A stretch of DNA of 64,000 bases, from assembly GCA_914767715.1 (NCBI GenBank), contig OU612074.1:513501-577500 (forward strand). Reading direction: 5' to 3'. Positions 59,540-64,000 of this stretch are shown here, in pieces; the stretch's first letter is position 1; each line of letters opens with the position of its first letter. A program made the position numbers and the translations under genes. The notes below the pieces were generated by a model. It was not told the origin of the DNA, did not search any database, and worked only from the letters and a program-made list of their open reading frames with translations. The stretch comes from Membranipora membranacea (lineage: Eukaryota; Bryozoa; Gymnolaemata; Cheilostomatida; Membraniporidae).

Positions 59540-62500
59540 GTACAGTTACAGGGTGGGGGGTTACAGGCTAAGGTAGAGTTAGGGGGGTTACAGTCCTACA
59601 GGCTAAGGTACAGTTACAAGGTGGGGGGTTACAGGCTAAGGTAGAGTTAGGGGGGTTACAGGCTAAGGTAGAGTTAGGGGGGTTACAGTCCTACAAGCTA
59701 AGGTACAGTTACAAGGTGGGGGGTTACAGGCTAAGGTAGAGTTACAGGGTGGGGGGTTACAGGCTAAGGTAGAGTTAGGGGGGTTACAAGCTAAGGTAGA
59801 GTTAGGGGGGTTACAGTCCTACAAGCTAAGGTACAGTTACAAGGTGGGGGGTTACAGGCTAAGGTAGAGTTACAGGGTGGGGGGTTACAGGCTAAGGTAG
59901 AGTTAAGGGGGTTACAGGCTAAGGTAGAGTTAGGGGGGTTACAGTCCTACAAGCTAAGGTAGAGTTACAAGGTGGGGGGTTACAGGCTAAGGTAGAGTTA
60001 CAGGGTGGGGGGTTACAGGCTAAGGTAGAGTTAGGGGGGTTACAAGCTAAGGTAGAGTTACAGGGTGGGGGGTTACAGGCTAAGGTAGAGTTAGGGGGGT
60101 TACAGGCTAAGGTAGAGTTAGGGGGGTTACAGTCCTACAAGCTAAGGTACAGTTACAAGGTGGGGGGTTACAGGCTAAGGTAGAGTTACAGGGTGGGGGG
60201 TTACAGGCTAAGGTAGAGTTAGGGGGTTACAGTCCTACAAGCTAAGGTACAGTTACAAGGTGGGGGGTTACAGGCTAAGGTAGAGTTAGGGGGGTTACAG
60301 TCCTACAAGCTAAGGTAGAGTTACAGGGTGGGGGGTTACAGGCTAAGGTAGAGTTAGGGGGGTTACAGGCTAAGGTAGAGTTACAGGGTGGGGGGTTACA
60401 GGCTAAGGTACAGTTACAGGGTGGGGGGTTACAGGCTAAGGTAGAGTTAGGGGGGTTACAGTCCTACAAGCTAAGGTACAGTTACAAGGTGGGGGGTTAC
60501 AGGCTAAGGTAGAGTTAGGGGGGTTACAGTCCTACAAGCTAAGGTAGAGTTACAGGGTGGGGGGTTACAGGCTAAGGTAGAGTTACAAGGTGGGGGGTTA
60601 CAGGCTAAGGTAGAGTTAGGGGGGTTACAGTCCTACAAGCTAAGGTACAGTTACAAGGTGGGGGGTTACAGGCTAAGGTAGAGTTACAGGGTGGGGGGTT
60701 ACAGGCTAAGGTAGAGTTAGGGGGTTACAGTCCTACAAGCTAAGGTACAGTTACAAGGTGGGGGGTTACAGGCTAAGGTAGAGTTAGGGGGGTTACAGTC
60801 CTACAAGCTAAGGTAGAGTTACAGGGTGGGGGGTTACAGGCTAAGGTAGAGTTAGGGGGGTTACAGGCTAAGGTAGAGTTAGGGGGGTTACAGTCCTACA
60901 AGCTAAGGTACAGTTACAAGGTGGGGGGTTACAGGCTAAGGTAGAGTTAGGGGGGTTACAGTCCTACAAGCTAAGGTACAGTTACAGGGTGGGGGGTTAC
61001 AGGCTAAGGTAGAGTTAGGGGGGTTACAGTCCTACAAGCTAAGGTAGAGTTACAGGGTGGGGGGTTACAGGCTAAGGTAGAGTTAGGGGGGTTACAGTCC
61101 TACAAGCTAAGGTACAGTTACAAGGTGGGGGGTTACAGGCTAAGGTAGAGTTACAGGGTGGGGGGTTACAGGCTAAGGTAGAGTTACAGGGTGGGGGGTT
61201 ACAGGCTAAGGTAGAGTTAGGGGGGTTACAGGCTAAGGTAGAGTTAGGGGGGTTACAGTCCTACAAGCTAAGGTAGAGTTACAGGGTGGGGGGTTACAGG
61301 CTAAGGTAGAGTTAGGGGGGTTACAGTCCTACAAGCTAAGGTACAGTTACAAGGTGGGGGGTTACAGGCTAAGGTAGAGTTACAGGGTGGGGGGTTACAG
61401 GCTAAGGTAGAGTTAGGGGGGTTACAGTCCTACAAGCTAAGGTAGAGTTACAGGGTGGGGGGTTACAGGCTAAGGTAGAGTTAGGGGGGTTACAGTCCTA
61501 CAAGCTAAGGTAGAGTTACAGGGTGGGGGGTTACAGGCTAAGGTAGAGTTACAGGGTGGGGGGTTACAGGCTAAGGTAGAGTTAGGGGGGTTACAGTCCT
61601 ACAAGCTAAGGTACAGTTACAAGGTGGGGGTTACAGGCTAAGGTAGAGTTAGGGGGGTTACAGTCCTACAAGCTAAGGTACAGTTACAAGGTGGGGGGTT
61701 ACAGGCTAAGGTAGAGTTACAGGGTGGGGGGTTACAGGCTAAGGTAGAGTTAGGGGGGTTACAGTCCTACAAGCTAAGGTAGAGTTACAGGGTGGGGGGT
61801 TACAGGCTAAGGTAGAGTTAGGGGGGTTACAGACTAAGGTAGAGTTACAGGGTGGGGGGTTACAGGCTAAGGTAGAGTTACAAGGTGGGGGTTACAGGCT
61901 AAGGTAGAGTTACAGGGTGGGGGGTTACAGGCTAAGGTAGAGTTAGGGGGGTTACAGTCCTACAAGCTAAGGTACAGTTACAAGGTGGGGGTTACAGGCT
62001 AAGGTAGAGTTACAAGGTGGGGGGTTACAGGCTAAGGTAGAGTTAGGGGGGTTACAGGCTAAGGTAGAGTTAGGGGGGTTACAGTCCTACAAGCTAAGGT
62101 AGAGTTACAAGGTGGGGGTTACAGGCTAAGGTAGAGTTACAAGGTGGGGGGTTACAGGCTAAGGTAGAGTTAGGGGGGTTACAGGCTAAGGTAGAGTTAG
62201 GGGGTTACAGGCTAAGGTAGAGTTAGGGGGGTTACAGTCCTACAAGCTAAGGTACAGTTACAAGGTGGGGGTTACAGGCTAAGGTAGAGTTACAGGGTGG
62301 GGGGTTACAGGCTAAGGTAGAGTTAGGGGGGTTACAGTCCTACAAGCTAAGGTAGAGTTACAAGGTGGGGGTTACAGGCTAAGGTAGAGTTACAGGGTGG
62401 GGGGTTACAGGCTAAGGTAGAGTTAGGGGGGTTACAGTCCTACAAGCTAAGGTACAGTTACAAGGTGGGGGGTTACAGTCCTACAAGCTAAGGTAGAGTT

Positions 62501-63634
62501 ACAAGGTGGGGGGTTACAGGCTAAGGTAGAGTTAGGGGGGTTACAGTCCTACAAGCTAAGGTACAGTTACAAGGTGGGGGTTACAGGCTAAGGTAGAGTT
62601 ACAGGGTGGGGGGTTACAGGCTAAGGTAGAGTTAGGGGGGTTACAGTCCTACAAGCTAAGGTAGAGTTACAAGGTGGGGGTTACAGGCTAAGGTAGAGTT
62701 ACAGGGTGGGGGGTTACAGGCTAAGGTAGAGTTAGGGGGGTTACAGTCCTACAAGCTAAGGTACAGTTACAAGGTGGGGGGTTACAGGCTAAGGTAGAGT
62801 TAGGGGGGTTACAGTCCTACAAGCTAAGGTAGAGTTACAAGGTGGGGGTTACAGGCTAAGGTAGAGTTACAGGGTGGGGGGTTACAGGCTAAGGTAGAGT
62901 TAGGGGGGTTACAGTCCTACAAGCTAAGGTACAGTTACAAGGTGGGGGTTACAGGCTAAGGTAGAGTTACAGGGTGGGGGGTTACAGGCTAAGGTAGAGT
63001 TAGGGGGGTTACAGTCCTACAAGCTAAGGTAGAGTTACAAGGTGGGGGTTACAGGCTAAGGTAGAGTTACAGGGTGGGGGGTTACAGGCTAAGGTAGAGT
63101 TAGGGGGGTTACAGTCCTACAAGCTAAGGTAGAGTTACAAGGTGGGGGTTACAGGCTAAGGTAGAGTTACAGGGTGGGGGGTTACAGGCTAAGGTAGAGT
63201 TAGGGGGGTTACAGGCTAAGGTAGAGTTAGGGGGGTTACAGTCCTACAAGCTAAGGTACAGTTACAAGGTGGGGGGTTACAGGCTAAGGTAGAGTTAGGG
63301 GGGTTACAGTCCTACAAGCTAAGGTAGAGTTACAAGGTGGGGGGTTACAGGCTAAGGTAGAGTTACAGGGTGGGGGGTTACAGGCTAAGGTAGAGTTAGG
63401 GGGGTTACAGTCCTACAAGCTAAGGTAGAGTTACAGGGTGGGGGGTTACAGGCTAAGGTAGAGTTAGGGGGGTTACAGTCCTACAAGCTAAGGTAGAGTT
63501 ACAGGGTGGGGGGTTACAGTCCTACAAGCTAAGGTACAGTTACAAGGTGGGGGTTACAGGCTAAGGTAGAGTTACAGGGTGGGGGGTTACAGGCTAAGGT
63601 AGAGTTACAGGGTGGGGGGTTACAGTCCTACTTT
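59530..63634 (+). repeat. 4.1-kb G-rich minisatellite starting at the rootletin exon 4 donor
   Basis: A composite array of units of about 27-36 bp, built from a few blocks: TTACAGGCTAAGGTAGAG, TTAGGGGGG, TTACA(A/G)GGTGGGGGG and TTACAGTCCTACAAGCTAAG. The blocks follow each other in varying order, so there is higher-order structure rather than one simple unit. The first unit overlaps the end of exon 59348-59539 (CTACAAGCTAAG/GTACAG), and the first repeats still read LQAKVxL in frame before stops appear. Each unit therefore repeats a splice-donor-like AAG/GTAGAG or AAG/GTACAG, and runs of five to six G recur on the plus strand. The array ends sharply near 63,634 with TTACAGTCCTACTTTGG. Confidence 0.95.
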
Positions 63635-64000
63635 GGCTAGAGATAGTCTCAAGTGGCACTCAACTGATAAAGCGTTTGGTAACCACAGGAATATCTTTGA
63701 TGCCGTTTGTCTTAGAACCATATCTATTGGTGGCTAAGGTATCCTATCTTGTCTCGTGTCTAGTATTCCAGACTTACTTGCTCTAGTACCCGATGGTATT
63801 TCATTTGGTTACGACGCAGTCCAAAACACAATGATAAATAAAACATTGACTGACTGCGTGTGTTCTTGAGTGCATTGAAGGGATACAAGATTGATGTCAG
63901 AGTCTATCCTACCTGCTATACAAGGCATATTCATCACTATCAGTGTGATTCAAAGCTGTGCTTTATTGGCTGTAAGCATTCAAATGATGAGTAGTCTGGC
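63635..64000 (+). other. Rootletin intron after the array
   Basis: Non-repetitive sequence with an AATAAA near 63,836 but no visible exon; the next rootletin exon should lie beyond the window. Confidence 0.5.

Noticed and set aside
59348-59644. Rootletin exon continuing into the repeat array up to 59,644
   Set aside because: The rootletin pattern stops at LQAK, where a donor in the right phase (59,540) occurs; the rest is repeat translation.

Overview
The window is nuclear DNA of an invertebrate animal. Genes are split by many introns with GT/AG borders. The DNA is AT-rich and full of simple repeats, minisatellites, tRNA-derived SINE-like pieces and decayed non-LTR retrotransposons. A recognisable cilium-rootlet gene (rootletin, CROCC) and secreted proteins with PAN/apple and WSC domains show it is animal. 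The sequence alone does not fix the phylum. Long open frames are mostly absent because exons are short, so the gene models below were built by hand from splice sites and reading phase.

Layout. (1) 1-6,676, plus strand: eleven exons of a serine-rich nuclear-looking protein I do not recognise; the phases add up to an uninterrupted 647 codons, with the start outside the window. It carries a coding 24-bp minisatellite, a four-fold short motif, an intronic fold-back element and an intronic 26-bp satellite. (2) 7,550-9,880: a CTTG microsatellite and a wrecked non-LTR retrotransposon. (3) 9,880-29,660: a large inverted duplication with arms of about 9 kb around a roughly 2-kb centre. Each arm holds a convergent pair of secreted WSC genes, A> <B and C> <D. 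All internal exon borders are phase 1. A and D look like full paralogues and C is the best intact copy. B has lost its first (PAN) exon. (4) 31,257-32,470: a 5'-truncated non-LTR reverse transcriptase, minus strand. (5) 32,900-35,386, minus strand: a five-exon unrecognised helical protein. (6) 35,500-41,150: repeats, LTR-like sequence, GC-rich hairpins and a hAT-like insertion. (7) 41,189-43,256: a broken fifth WSC copy, E. (8) 43,500-51,000: mostly gene-poor, with transposon remnants, tRNA-like SINEs, a possible signal-peptide exon and a possible CCP/transmembrane gene. (9) 51,262 to the end, plus strand: the first four coding exons of rootletin. The intron after exon 4 starts with a 4.1-kb G-rich minisatellite that looks grown from the exon/intron junction itself.

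The most notable system is the WSC cluster: paired, inverted, phase-1 modular secreted genes. One stretch of the two arms is almost identical while neighbouring exons differ by 13 percent, and transposon footprints are present in one arm and absent from the matching site of the other. The second is the rootletin array, which repeats a splice-donor-like sequence on a strand with many runs of G.
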